A stretch of 64,000 bases of DNA from Bradyrhizobiaceae bacterium (GCA_003963435.1 RXJC01000003.1:62001-126000); one strand, 5' to 3'. Shown: positions 54,962 to 63,776, counted from the stretch's first letter. Program-made: numbers and translations. Notes: generated by a model not told the origin, from the sequence alone.

Positions 54962-55408
54962 CTACAGACCAAGAGGCGCGTGCACTGACGCCGACCTAAA
55001 ATCTTCGCATTGCTTCGTCAACTCGTTGCCGCTCCAGATGGCACTTCCAAGGTCATCTAATATCATCGCGTTGAAGAAGGTCGAATTTTCGCTGAGTTCA
55101 TTGATCCTTCGGAAGGCCTCAATGTTATTGACGCACCCCTTGCAAGTGAGTGCAGCCGGTTCGCTTGCAAGATTTGACCCATTCGGGAGCGGAATGATCG
55201 AGTAGACCAAAGTCACCGGTCCGAACTCGGGGCGACGCTTTTTTCGGCGTAAGAGTTGCCTGCAGGCTAAGGGCACGGTGAGTGGAATGGGAGTAATTAC
55301 ATACTCCCAATTTTGGATCGTCGCCCTGGTCACGCCGAGTTCGTCTCCGGCCTGCTGCTGTGTGAAGCCCATGGCCCTGCGCCACTCCTTCAACTCAACC
55401 CCGTTCAT
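54962..55408 (-). CDS. XRE-type regulator with unknown C-terminal domain (copy 2)
   Basis: About 148 residues. Helix-turn-helix WRRAMGFTQQQAGDELGVTRATIQNWE; C-terminal part FGPVTLVYSIIPL, LTCKGCVNNIEAF, AMILDDLGSAIWSGNELTKQCE. It is a clear paralogue of copy 1 and the first of the pair. A CKGC pair in place of CES may matter for sensing. ATG 55408 chosen by alignment to copy 1. Confidence 0.75.
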   Translation of the reverse strand: MNGVELKEWRRAMGFTQQQAGDELGVTRATIQNWEYVITPIPLTVPLACRQLLRRKKRRPEFGPVTLVYSIIPLPNGSNLASEPAALTCKGCVNNIEAFRRINELSENSTFFNAMILDDLGSAIWSGNELTKQCEDFRSASVHAPLGL

Positions 55409-55663
55409 CCGCAAGTCTCCCGAACCGGAAAGTTGGCCCATCACGGCTCATGATATCGTCGGAATAGGAGCCTAAGGTGTGATGAAAATGCAACGAACGC
55501 CTGAAATCAGCCTGAAATGCCGGAAATCGCCCAATGCTTAGGCACGTGCCTACGTTTGTTGCTTCACGGGCCTGTCAATCTTCAGCGACAATGTGTCCTA
55601 TCCGTTGCCGCACTCACTCGCTCAGATTCTCCGGCAACTGAAACTTAAAGTTGAGGGGACATC

Positions 55664-56653
55664 ATGAAAACAGGGGCTTTGCTGGCAACGGCGCTAGCAA
55701 TGATATCAGGTTCGGCTTTCGCCGCGGATATGCCGGTCAAAGCCGTGAAGGCGCCACCCCCGGCTGCGTTCGACCCATGGGATATCGCGTTCGGCAGCGC
55801 AATCATGAATGATTATATCTTCCGTGGCGTGACGCAGTCCAACCATAAGCCCTCGGTGGCCGCCTATTTCGAGCCTCGATTCAACGTCACGAAAGACCTG
55901 CAACTCTACGTCGGTCTGGCCGGAGAGAGCATCTCGTTCACAAACCGTCCTGCCGCGGAAATTGACATCTATGGCGGTATCCGCCCAACGTTCGGAGCCT
56001 TTGCCTTTGATTTCGGCGTTTGGGGCTATCTGTATCCTGGCGGTACCTGCGTTTACGGCGCTGCCGCGGATTTCGCGGGAAATCCCCTTGGTGCCGAATG
56101 CGCCGCCAACTTCGTACCTAATGGCAATGTGATGAAGAAGGATGTCAGCTTTTTCGAAGTTTATGGCAAGGTCAACTACACGGTTAACGATAACTGGCAA
56201 TTCGGTCTGAACGAATATTACAGTCCTAGCTTTTTGAACTCCGGCGCATGGGGCAACTATACCTCGATCATCGGCAAGTACACCGCCCCGAGCACGATCT
56301 TCGGCAGCAGTGGCGTCGGCATGTATGTGTCCGGCGAGTTCGGGCGGCAATGGTTCGGAACGACCGATTCATTCTACGGGGTGCCAGCTTCTCCCTTGGG
56401 GATCCACTATGCCGACTACAATACCTGGAACATAGGTGTTGGCTTCACCTACAAGGTCTTTACGCTCGACCTGCGTTACTCCGACACCAACCTGTCCAAA
56501 GGCAACTGTAATGCCTTCACTGGGGATTACACGGCCAAGTTTGATGGCAGCTTCACCCCGATCAATCCGACCGGAGTTGGCTCGAATTGGTGCGGCGCCG
56601 CAGGCATTGTCAAGCTCTCGGCTGACCTGACGGCAATTACGAATCTGAAGTAA
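55664..56653 (+). CDS. TorF-like putative porin
   Basis: About 329 residues. Signal peptide MKTGALLATALAMISGSAFAAD. The mature part begins with a Pro/Ala/Lys hinge, then beta-strand-rich sequence WDIAFGSAIMNDYIFRGVTQSNHKPSVAAYFEPRF, typical of TorF-family outer membrane proteins, and ends with strands like TYKVFTLDLRYSDTNLS. Two pairs of Cys are found. Free-standing with a terminator behind it. Substrate unknown. Confidence 0.85.
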   Translation: MKTGALLATALAMISGSAFAADMPVKAVKAPPPAAFDPWDIAFGSAIMNDYIFRGVTQSNHKPSVAAYFEPRFNVTKDLQLYVGLAGESISFTNRPAAEIDIYGGIRPTFGAFAFDFGVWGYLYPGGTCVYGAAADFAGNPLGAECAANFVPNGNVMKKDVSFFEVYGKVNYTVNDNWQFGLNEYYSPSFLNSGAWGNYTSIIGKYTAPSTIFGSSGVGMYVSGEFGRQWFGTTDSFYGVPASPLGIHYADYNTWNIGVGFTYKVFTLDLRYSDTNLSKGNCNAFTGDYTAKFDGSFTPINPTGVGSNWCGAAGIVKLSADLTAITNLK

Positions 56654-56674
56654 GCATCCGACTCTGACAGGATC

Positions 56675-56704
56675 GAAGGGCGGGAGAGAGATCTGTCGCC
56701 CTTC
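56675..56704 (+). terminator. Rho-independent terminator after the porin gene
   Basis: Stem GAAGGGCG / CGCCCTTC with a 14-base loop, then TTCATCTT. It begins 22 bases after the stop. Confidence 0.75.
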
Positions 56705-57300
56705 TTCATCTTGCGATGCGCGAATTGGGAAAATTGTGCCCTTCGTCGGTCCGCCCCCCCTTCACGACCAACAAAGCCTCAGATGAGGCGTGCTCTTTTT
56801 GGACCGCCGGACAAACGCGGCGGCTATCGGCTCCCATAAGCAAATGGTGGGAATCTACGCCACGCGCCTCTCACATTGCCCTACTCAGGGGCGCTTAGGT
56901 TGAGTCGAGGTTCCGCTCAGTCGTTCCGCGCGAGGTTGCTGAAAGGGTCTCTCTAATCTGCTCTGGCGGGCCCCGCCCGGCAAGAAACTTGGCCGCCATT
57001 TGCTGGACAACGACCGGGACCTCACCATGAGACGCCCGACCTCTTTGGCCTTGCACCCGTGGGCATGACCGCGGGGGGGGGGGGTACGCCGTGGGATGGA
57101 TTTGGAAAAACTGATTGATCTGCGTCAAAAGCGCGTTTGATGATTGATCTAACTTGTTACCTCGTACTGAATTGAACGAGTTCTGGATCAGAGTATGACA
57201 TCGGGGCTGCTCCGTCGCTCTGATGCCAGCTGACAAATGCGGGCGCATTGTCGTTCGCTCCTTCTCTGGCCCCACTCGTGAAATGCGCGGAGGACAGAAC
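56705..57300. other. Gene-free stretch with poly-G tract and FixK-type box
   Basis: About 600 bases. A run of 12 G lies at 57073-57084. A TTGATCTGCGTCAA box is at 57115-57128. No frame here matches a known family. Confidence 0.4.
57115..57128. promoter_or_regulatory. FixK/FNR-type box
   Basis: TTGATCTGCGTCAA, TTGA-N6-TCAA, about 180 bases before ATG 57301, which is far for direct activation unless the leader is long. Confidence 0.45.
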
Positions 57301-57570
57301 ATGCGCGTGTTACTCGTGGTATCTTTTGTATTGGCTTCGTTGGCCCATGCACACGCTCAAGAAGCGATCAAGAAATCTGACTCGTGCAGCTACGAACTAA
57401 AGGACGGGCATTCGTACGCGGTACCTGTTGGAGAGGCCCTTTGCTGGCGCGTGCCACCTCCGTTTTCCAAGGACGAGTACACCTTGCTTCGTTGTGATCC
57501 CCCGTTTCGGGAAATTGTCCGGGTGCGACGAGGCGACCATCGCTGCACCCAATACGAGGAGCGGCAGTAG
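57301..57570 (+). CDS. Small secreted protein, unknown
   Basis: 89 residues. Signal peptide MRVLLVVSFVLASLAHAHAQ. The mature part has four Cys (DSCSYEL, EALCWRVP, LLRCDPPF, DHRCTQYE) that may pair as two disulfides. Its last 84 coding bases recur at 60594-60677 with two differences, there without the first part. No family known. It converges on the copper ATPase gene. Confidence 0.65.
   Translation: MRVLLVVSFVLASLAHAHAQEAIKKSDSCSYELKDGHSYAVPVGEALCWRVPPPFSKDEYTLLRCDPPFREIVRVRRGDHRCTQYEERQ
57484..57567 (+). repeat. Direct repeat, copy 1 (3' end of small secreted gene)
   Basis: 84 bases matching 60594-60677 at 82 positions. It is the C-terminal coding part of the gene at 57301. Confidence 0.85.
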
Positions 57571-57572
57571 AT

Positions 57573-57651
57573 TTCGATTCGATAGTGCGCACCAAGCTCA
57601 ATTGATTGCCGCTGCGGTTTTCGGATCGATTTGGGACGACGGGTGCGAATT
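57573..57651 (+). repeat. Inverted repeat, arm 1
   Basis: 79 bases whose reverse complement, with about ten differences, is at 60691-60769. Together the arms flank the copper ATPase gene. In copy 1 this arm follows the direct repeat at once; in copy 2 it is flipped. Confidence 0.8.
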
Positions 57652-57667
57652 CGATGTGCGTTCTAAG

Positions 57668-59776
57668 CTAAAGCTCCGCTCGCCGCAGCAATTGCGCGTT
57701 AATCGCCACGACTACCGTACTCGCCGACATGAGAATCGCGCCGACAGCGGGCGCGAGGAGAATTCCCGCCCAGGCGAGTACACCCGCCGCGAGAGGAATT
57801 GCGAAAATATTGTAGCCCGCCGCCCACCAAAGATTTTGCAGCATCTTGCGATAGCTCGCCCGGCTGAGCCTGACAATGCGCGGGATGTCGCGAGGGTCAC
57901 TCCGAACCAGCACGACGTCGCCTGCCTCAACTGCAACATCGGTTCCCGCCCCGATGGCGATTCCGATGTCGGCAGTCACCAGTGCCGGCGCGTCATTGAC
58001 TCCATCGCCAACCATGGCCACACGCTTGCCCTGCGCCTGCAGCTCCTTGATCTTCTCTGCCTTGTCCTCGGGCAGCACCTGAGCAAAGACGGTGTCGATC
58101 CTCAATTCCTTGGCCACGGTTCTGGCCACGGCTTCGGAATCGCCGGTGAGCATGGCGACCGCGATGCCCTCCCGGTGCAGCCGCTCAACCGCTTCGTATG
58201 ATTCCGGGCGAATCGCATCGGCGATAGCAAAGGCAGCGACGACACCGTCACCCTCGATCAGATAGATGGCAGCCTGCCCCTTCTGCCCGAAACGCTCCGC
58301 GGCTTCGCGCAGCTCGGGCGCCGGCTGCACGCCCAGGCGTTTCAGCAGTGCAGGGCCGCCCATTTTTAGTTCGCGGCCGTCCACCATAGCCTGGACCCCG
58401 TGACCCGCCATGGCCTGAAAGTCCTCCGCGCGGGACACCTGGAGATTGCGCTCCTTCGCGCTCTTGACGAGTGCTTGCGCGATGGGATGCTCCGAGTCGT
58501 GCTCCACCGCTGCGGCTAGTCTCAAAGCCTCGTTTTCCTCAATTCCCGCCACCGTGACGGTTTCCACTACTCGGTGCTCTCCAAGCGTCAGCGTGCCGGT
58601 CTTGTCGAATACCACCGCGTTAAGATCGCGCGCCTCCTCCAATCCGCGCCGATCCCGGACAAGTAGGCCGGACTTTGCTCCCATAGTGGTGGAGATCGCG
58701 GTTACCAGCGGAACGGCAAGACCGAGCGCGTGTGGACAGGCAATCACCAGCACCGTCACCACTCGGGTGATGGTGAAATCAAGCGATGCCCCAAGTATTT
58801 GCCAGACTACTAGGGTGGCTCCGCCAGCCGCAATTGCCACAACCGTCAGGAGGAATGCTGCCCGGTCGGCAAGCGCCTGCGCCCGCGACCGCGAGGTCTG
58901 CGCCTCTTCCACCAAGCGCATGATTCCCGCGAGAGCGGTCTTCTCTCCGGTCCCTGTCACCTCGACACGCAGCGAACCTTCGCTGTTGACGGTACCGGCA
59001 ATCACTCTGTCGCCTTCGCCTTTCGACACCAGGCGGGATTCGCCGGTAATCATCGATTCGTTCACCGAACTCTTGCCGGACTTGACAATGCCGTCGGCGG
59101 GAATGCTTGCGCCAGGGCGAATCAGAACGAGATCGCCGACGCGTAATTGGTCGACTGTAACCTCCTCCGTTTGGTCATCGTCGGTGAACCGCAGAGCCTT
59201 GTCGGGCAACAGCCTTGCAAGCTCCTTGAGCGCGCCTTGTGCCTGGAAGATCGAGCGCATCTCGATCCAGTGGCCGAGCAGCATGATTGTCACAAGAGTC
59301 GCTAGTTCCCACCACAGCGCGTGACCACGGAGACCGAGTGTGACGGCGGCGCTGTAGAGAAAAGCCACGCTGATAGCCAAGCTGATCAGGGTCATCATGC
59401 CTGGCAGCCGGGCCATCAATTCGCGGACCCCACCTTCGATGAAGATCCATCCACCATAGAAAAAGACAACTGTTCCGAAAATGGCAGGAACGTAAGCCGA
59501 GCCGGGGAACGCCGGAGCCCGAAAGCCAAACCAATCTTGGATCATCGGATCCCAGACCAGTGCCGGGATGGTCAGTGCAAAACAAACCCAAAACCTGTTG
59601 CGGAACATCTCGACGCTGTGGCCAGCGTGCTTGTCGTGGCCGCTATGATCGGTCTGCGCGCGACGGTGAGTATTGCCTATTTCCGCGTTCTGGGACGAGC
59701 GCTGCGGATCAGCCGAATCAGGCCTTGATCGCGTAAGATGCTCCGCGCCGTGGGGGCCATGCTTGCTTGAATTCAC
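57668..59776 (-). CDS. Copper-exporting P1B-type ATPase with CPH motif (CopB-like)
   Basis: About 702 residues, GTG start. The N-terminus is His-rich (THRRAQTDHSGHDKHAGHS) and lacks a CXXC metal domain. Core motifs: TGES, VIACPHALGLA (CPH, group P1B-3), FDKTGTLTLGEH, SEHPIAQALV, and MVGDGVNDAPALVTAD. Group P1B-3 pumps export Cu(II) or Cu(I). About eight helices. It lies alone, flanked by the repeat pair at 57484-57651 and 60594-60769. The substrate is inferred from the CPH motif. Confidence 0.92.
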   Translation of the reverse strand: MNSSKHGPHGAEHLTRSRPDSADPQRSSQNAEIGNTHRRAQTDHSGHDKHAGHSVEMFRNRFWVCFALTIPALVWDPMIQDWFGFRAPAFPGSAYVPAIFGTVVFFYGGWIFIEGGVRELMARLPGMMTLISLAISVAFLYSAAVTLGLRGHALWWELATLVTIMLLGHWIEMRSIFQAQGALKELARLLPDKALRFTDDDQTEEVTVDQLRVGDLVLIRPGASIPADGIVKSGKSSVNESMITGESRLVSKGEGDRVIAGTVNSEGSLRVEVTGTGEKTALAGIMRLVEEAQTSRSRAQALADRAAFLLTVVAIAAGGATLVVWQILGASLDFTITRVVTVLVIACPHALGLAVPLVTAISTTMGAKSGLLVRDRRGLEEARDLNAVVFDKTGTLTLGEHRVVETVTVAGIEENEALRLAAAVEHDSEHPIAQALVKSAKERNLQVSRAEDFQAMAGHGVQAMVDGRELKMGGPALLKRLGVQPAPELREAAERFGQKGQAAIYLIEGDGVVAAFAIADAIRPESYEAVERLHREGIAVAMLTGDSEAVARTVAKELRIDTVFAQVLPEDKAEKIKELQAQGKRVAMVGDGVNDAPALVTADIGIAIGAGTDVAVEAGDVVLVRSDPRDIPRIVRLSRASYRKMLQNLWWAAGYNIFAIPLAAGVLAWAGILLAPAVGAILMSASTVVVAINAQLLRRAEL

Positions 59777-60280
59777 GATGGCATTTCCCGACCATATGAC
59801 GGCATGGAGCCTGGCTTCAGGCGCCTATCATCCCAGTCTGCCGTCAGTAGGTTTTCAGAGCGACTGGGTTCCTTGTCACCTCAGTCCGGTCTATTGTGAG
59901 CATAAATCGAGTTCCCCGCAAGTCGCCGCTGGTAGACTGCCCGGGTCCGCGGCGAGAGGCCCGGCCTTCATAGCGGTTTTGCACGAGCTAATCGCACCAG
60001 GCTGACGCGGCGGCGCCTACGCTGGGCCGTGAGTGCGGACGCGGAGGGCCCGGAACGTATGGTCGAATAGTTCTTCGTCGAATCCTGGGGCGAGCAGCTT
60101 CATCACATATTCAAGGGAAGGCGCACAGGTACCGTTATGGCGAGCACGCGCCCAAGGTCTCGCGCTATCTTGGCGTCGGTCGGTTCCCGCCCTATGAATC
60201 ACGACCCGACCACTTAGCGTCAGGAGGGGCGCGCGATCGCTTTGCGCGCCAGCTCTTTGTGCAGGCCAGGACCCGAAATT
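59777..60280. other. Gene-free, degraded region
   Basis: About 500 bases after the ATPase start. One plus frame reads RYRYGEHAPKVSRYLGVGRFPPYE near 60130-60200 and may be a relic, but no family was named. Confidence 0.35.
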
Positions 60281-60500
60281 GATTTGGACGGCCGCACTGT
60301 GCTGATCACCGGCGCCGCACGGTGATCGGCCGCGCGACGGCGCTTGCCTTCCCAGCGGCGCGCGCTGCGGTCGTGATTGGCGACGTCGATCCGCGGGTAG
60401 AAGGCACCGCGCGTGATACAGCGGCCGTCGGCGGCAAGGCGGTCTTCCAAAAGACGGACGTTTCCGACAGCGGTCAGTTCGATCCCCTTCTGCCGATTAG
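60281..60500 (+). pseudogene. Short-chain dehydrogenase N-terminal relic
   Basis: The frame from 60281 gives DLDGRTVLITGAAR, then after a shift near 60317 IGRATALAFPAARAAVVIGDVDP and GKAVFQKTDVSD. This is the NAD(P)-binding start of an SDR enzyme (TGxxxGIG). The catalytic half is missing; about 90 bases on, the duplicated block begins. Confidence 0.8.
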
Positions 60501-60593
60501 CATCCGGCTCGATCAAGCTCGCGTCGACTGCGAACCTACACCGCGGACAGCCGCGCTTAGCGGACCTTTGCCATCGCCGCGGCTATGCACAGT

Positions 60594-60677
60594 TTGCTTC
60601 GTTGTGATCCCCCGTTTCCGGAAATTGTCCGGGTGCGACGAGGCGATCATCGCTGCACCCAATACGAGGAGCGGCAG
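60594..60677 (+). repeat. Direct repeat, copy 2
   Basis: Second copy of 57484-57567 (82 of 84 identical). Here it lacks the signal-peptide part and follows the SDR relic, so it is not a gene. Confidence 0.85.
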
Positions 60678-60690
60678 AACACGCTGATCT

Positions 60691-60769
60691 AACTCGCACC
60701 TGTCGTCCCGAGTCGAGCCAAAAAACGCAGCGGCAATCAGTTGAGCTTGGTGCGCACTACGGAATCGAA
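60691..60769 (-). repeat. Inverted repeat, arm 2
   Basis: Reverse-complement copy of 57573-57651 with about ten differences in 79 bases. It lies 13 bases after the direct-repeat copy, but flipped. Confidence 0.8.
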
Positions 60770-60809
60770 CTCTTGATGATTCAAGCTGTTCGCCGGGAGG
60801 CCGGCGGGC

Positions 60810-61025
60810 ATGGCGAAACCGCTGTCGATGGACCTTCGCGAACGTCCTTGCCTGTATTGCAGGGGGCATTTCCGGCCGGCAGGGCTGCCGAGCGATTTGG
60901 GGCGAGGCGGCGAGCGTGAGCCGCTGGCGAACGCGCGAGCGGAAACAAGGTAGCCTAGAGCCCAAGGCGGCGATCGCAGGTCTCATCGGATCGATGCCGC
61001 CAAGCGGCGATCCTGGCAAATAAGG
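60810..61025 (+). pseudogene. IS630-family transposase N-terminal relic
   Basis: MAKPLSMDLRER at 60810, then in the next frame ASVSRWRTRERKQGSLEPKA and in the third GGDRRSHRIDAAKRR. These are consecutive blocks of IS630-type transposases (helix-turn-helix start). Two frame changes and no catalytic part. Confidence 0.8.
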
Positions 61026-61119
61026 GCCGTAGCCGCGCTGTCAACTCTGCTGCCCTAAGGACGGAGGTGAATGCCGGATCTGACTTCAACAAGAATGGCA
61101 ACAGCGGTTGCCCAGGCAC

Positions 61120-61258
61120 GACGACGCGGCGCAGGTGAATCCGTAAACCAAACAGGTCAGCAGGTGGCTCGACGCAATCTCAATCGCCAGCCAACGCTGA
61201 CGGTCCGTCCCGGCTTATCGTCAATCGCGACTTGATCCTGGAACCTTATCGAGTATGA
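61120..61258 (+). pseudogene. trbI C-terminal relic (conjugal transfer)
   Basis: GQQVARRNLNRQPTLTVRPG (61159 on) is followed, after a small deletion and shift, by VNRDLILEPYRV and a stop at 61256. This matches the end of TrbI/VirB10-like proteins. The stop overlaps ATG 61255 of the next relic (ATGA), as in intact trb loci. Confidence 0.75.
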
Positions 61259-61458
61259 ACAATTTGGCACAACTTAAGCTTGAGGTGATTGTCGATGATA
61301 AATCTGTGAAGGTTCCCGTCAAAATAAGAACATCGATCAAACCATTGCGAGACGTGGTTGCCAGATGCGTGCGCCAGCGTTCGACTTCTGAGAGTTCAAT
61401 ACCAGGGTATCTCCACGAAACTCCAGCAACGAAGCTCGGAGGTTACAGCTGTAAGTGA
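61255..61458 (+). pseudogene. DUF2274-like relic after trbI
   Basis: The first 25 residues (LAQLKLEVIVDDKSVKVPVKI) resemble DUF2274 proteins encoded just after trbI in trb operons. After about residue 38 the likeness fades, so the gene is probably truncated or shifted. Open frame of 67 residues. Confidence 0.6.
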
Positions 61459-61603
61459 TGTGCAGAACCCGGCGGCGTGCGTAAGGCTTGCAAGCGCATC
61501 CAGTTGCTAAAGAATGGAGCGTGCTATGCGCAAGAAGTGCCGGCCGGTCGGTGTCGCTCGCACGCCATCTCTCGATCATTCGAATGTTGCCGCTCCAACT
61601 CTG

Positions 61604-61738
61604 TGTTCAAGCAATTGAATCGAGCGGCTGAGCGTTGACTGCTTGATTGACAGGACTTTTAGCTGCCCGTCGGAACACTGCCGTAGTCCGCAGCCGCGAT
61701 GGCGTGTGAAGCTGATTTGGCGGTAGTTCCGAACGCGG
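61604..61738 (-). pseudogene. LysR-type regulator helix-turn-helix relic
   Basis: On the minus strand one frame gives LSIKQSTLSRSIQLLEHRVGAATFE, the recognition helix region of LysR regulators; just before it, pieces in other frames (AADYGS, VFRRAAK) complete the usual start. At least two shifts. It fits the LysR gene often beside trb loci. Confidence 0.7.
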
Positions 61739-61900
61739 ACAAGCGCGGAATTTGGCGCAAAATGCTCGGTATTCATAACAGCAACTTTTGGAGATTTCAG
61801 CCAAATGTTTTTGCGCAGAAACTTGCGACATTTTTGGTTGCATTCTTGCAAAGGCGAACTGTTGAGGACGTTCACTCCTGCGAAGTAGCCTCTTGAGACA

Positions 61901-61914
61901 TTGATCTGGATCAA
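61901..61914. promoter_or_regulatory. Perfect FixK/FNR-type box
   Basis: TTGATCTGGATCAA, about 76 bases before ATG 61984 of the response regulator. Confidence 0.65.
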
Positions 61915-61983
61915 AAGACCTCCTTCGGCCTTCAATAGCATCAGCTTCGCGAAGCCAGGAGAAACCGAGTTGGCGGCGGTTCA

Positions 61984-62361
61984 ATGCAAGAGCTTTCGGA
62001 CCATGTTGCTATCGTCGACGACGACGCGTCCACGCGAGTAGCTCTGGCGCGAGCGCTCGCGGCGGACAGTGTCGAGTGCCACACCTATTCCTCAGCTCGG
62101 GCCTTCTTAGCGGCGCTGCCCTTTGCAATGCCCGCATGCCTCATACTCGATGTAGATATGCCAGAAATGACAGGTCTCGATTTGCAGCGCGAACTGCTGA
62201 GACTGGGAATAAACATTCCGACTATTGTCGTGACCGGAGCCGACGACAAGGCCATCGCGAACAAAGCGGCCTCCCTTGGTGCGGCGGCATTCCTGCCAAA
62301 GCCGGTAAGCCGCGAAGTGCTGATTGCGATCATCGCTTCTGTCACGGAGAAACATGCATGA
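61984..62361 (+). CDS. Receiver-only response regulator (FixJ-like receiver)
   Basis: 125 residues, one receiver domain only. Acidic pocket AIVDDDAST, phospho-Asp in LILDVDMPEMTGLD, Thr in IVVTGADD and Lys in AFLPKPVS. No output domain follows, so it may act on a partner kinase or protein. A perfect FixK box lies upstream. The stop overlaps an ATG (62358) of the broken gene that follows. Confidence 0.9.
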   Translation: MQELSDHVAIVDDDASTRVALARALAADSVECHTYSSARAFLAALPFAMPACLILDVDMPEMTGLDLQRELLRLGINIPTIVVTGADDKAIANKAASLGAAAFLPKPVSREVLIAIIASVTEKHA

Positions 62362-63094
62362 CTGCGCGCGAGGAAATCGTTGGCGCGGCCGATATTCCAC
62401 GAGGAGATCGACCCACAGCGGGGGTCCAAGCAGCGCAGTAGTCTCAGCGCAATCGCAGGATTTCTGTTCGATGTCGGTAGCGGGCGCTTTACCCCCTCGC
62501 CTCGGAGCAGGCGACTCTCCGCACTTTCGAAAGCACGGGAGACCGCGAAGCGGCTGGAAGGTCCGATCGAGGTCGCGCGCGAGAACGCCCTCACGCACAC
62601 CGAATTCCAAGCTTGGCTCCGGGACCTAGGCTTGTCCCTCGGGTACAAGATCTGGATCGCCGCAGACGATAGAGGGCGGGCCCACGACGGTGCGACGTTG
62701 GCCGCCGGGTGCCTTGATCATCTTCCGCCGTTCGTCGAAGACGCCGCCAGCGCGGAGTCGATTCGATTGATCGACGCACTCTGGATTGACGGCGCGAGCA
62801 GCTGCGTGTCAGCCGCCTTCGAGGTCGAGCCGACGTTCATCTACTCCGGCATCGTTCGCATGCTCGATCTTGCGCTGAGCAGAGACCTGCATGCGCGGGG
62901 AGGACTGTTTCTGGTCGCTCCTGACGGCAGGGAGGAGGAGGTGCGAAACTAGCTTCGCCGGTCTGACTTCAGTCGTGTGGCAGACCTGCAGGTGCGTTTC
63001 TTGCTTTACGGTGAACTGGGAGCGCAACAAGGACGCGATCGCCCGTTTCGAAACGGGAATGAAGGGTATTCAGGGCATCGCGCGCCTGCTCTAA
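62358..63094 (+). pseudogene. Restriction-nuclease-like gene, broken
   Basis: The main frame (62380-62952) has HTEFQAWLRDLGLSLGYKIWIA, RLIDALWIDGA and AAFEVEPTFIYSGIVRMLDLAL, blocks I link to PD-(D/E)XK-like restriction proteins (tentative). It stops at TAG 62950, yet the same frame goes on with LRRSDFSRVADLQVRFLLYGEL, so CAG to TAG is likely. A second break then moves to the frame NWERNKDAIARFETGMKGIQGIARLL, ending at 63094. ATG 62358 overlaps the regulator stop but is in a different frame. Confidence 0.65.
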
Positions 63095-63191
63095 GCGGCG
63101 CGCGTCGGCCTCGTCCGCCTCCATCGCTTTCAGCCCGCATCTGCCGTACTTAGCGCGGGAAGCAAAGTCTTAAGGTGTCCCCCATTCTCAC

Positions 63192-63596
63192 TTAGTGCTT
63201 CATGCTTCGTCCCGCCTCCTCACAGGCGCTCATGCATCGGCGGCACGCTTCTCCGCAGATTCGGCAGTGCTCATGCATCTGGGCGTGCTTTTCGCATTCC
63301 TCGGCGCAAAGCCGACACGCAGCAGCACAGGCGTCCAGCATCCTCCGGATCATCTCTTCGTCCGAACCGGTACGTCTGGTAGCGATCCGTCCCGTGATGT
63401 TGCAAATGTCGGCACAATCCAGGTTCAGCCGGATGCATTGGGTCAGCGATGTCACCTTCTCCTCGCCCAGGCACGCGTCAGCGCAGGACGTACATGCCTG
63501 CGCGCAGGAATAGCACTCCTCGATGCAGCGGATGAGCGCGTCATTCGTCTCTCCGCGAACGCGAGGGTGCGTGCTGATCATCTGATGTACATGCAT
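63192..63596 (-). CDS. Cytosolic Cys-rich four-helix copper-storage-like protein
   Basis: About 134 residues without signal peptide. DUF326-type pattern: CIEECYSCAQACTSCADAC, CIRLNLDCADIC, ACAAACRLCAEEC, HCRICGEACRRCMSAC, with at least 16 Cys. Fits cytosolic Csp3-like Cu(I) storage. ATG 63596 (MHVHQM) chosen. The relative with Tat signal is at 22946-23398. Confidence 0.88.
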   Translation of the reverse strand: MHVHQMISTHPRVRGETNDALIRCIEECYSCAQACTSCADACLGEEKVTSLTQCIRLNLDCADICNITGRIATRRTGSDEEMIRRMLDACAAACRLCAEECEKHAQMHEHCRICGEACRRCMSACEEAGRSMKH

Positions 63597-63776
63597 TGGG
63601 AACTCCAAGAGCTGTGGACCAAAGCACACCAATTCCCGAGGAGCGGTAAGGTTCTTATGGGCAAATGGTTGGGAAATATTCACCGCGTCGTCCTTAGGGT
63701 GCCTGTGTCGCAGACTGAGGAACCATGATTGGCTGGCCGCTTTGTGGAAACGGATGTCGTTTTGGAAGGAGATGCG

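Larger units (their letters stand above)
61459..61983. other. Stretch with LysR relic and FixK box, no intact gene
   Basis: About 525 bases. It holds the LysR helix-turn-helix relic (61604-61738, minus) and the perfect palindrome at 61901-61914. Nothing else was seen. Confidence 0.45.
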
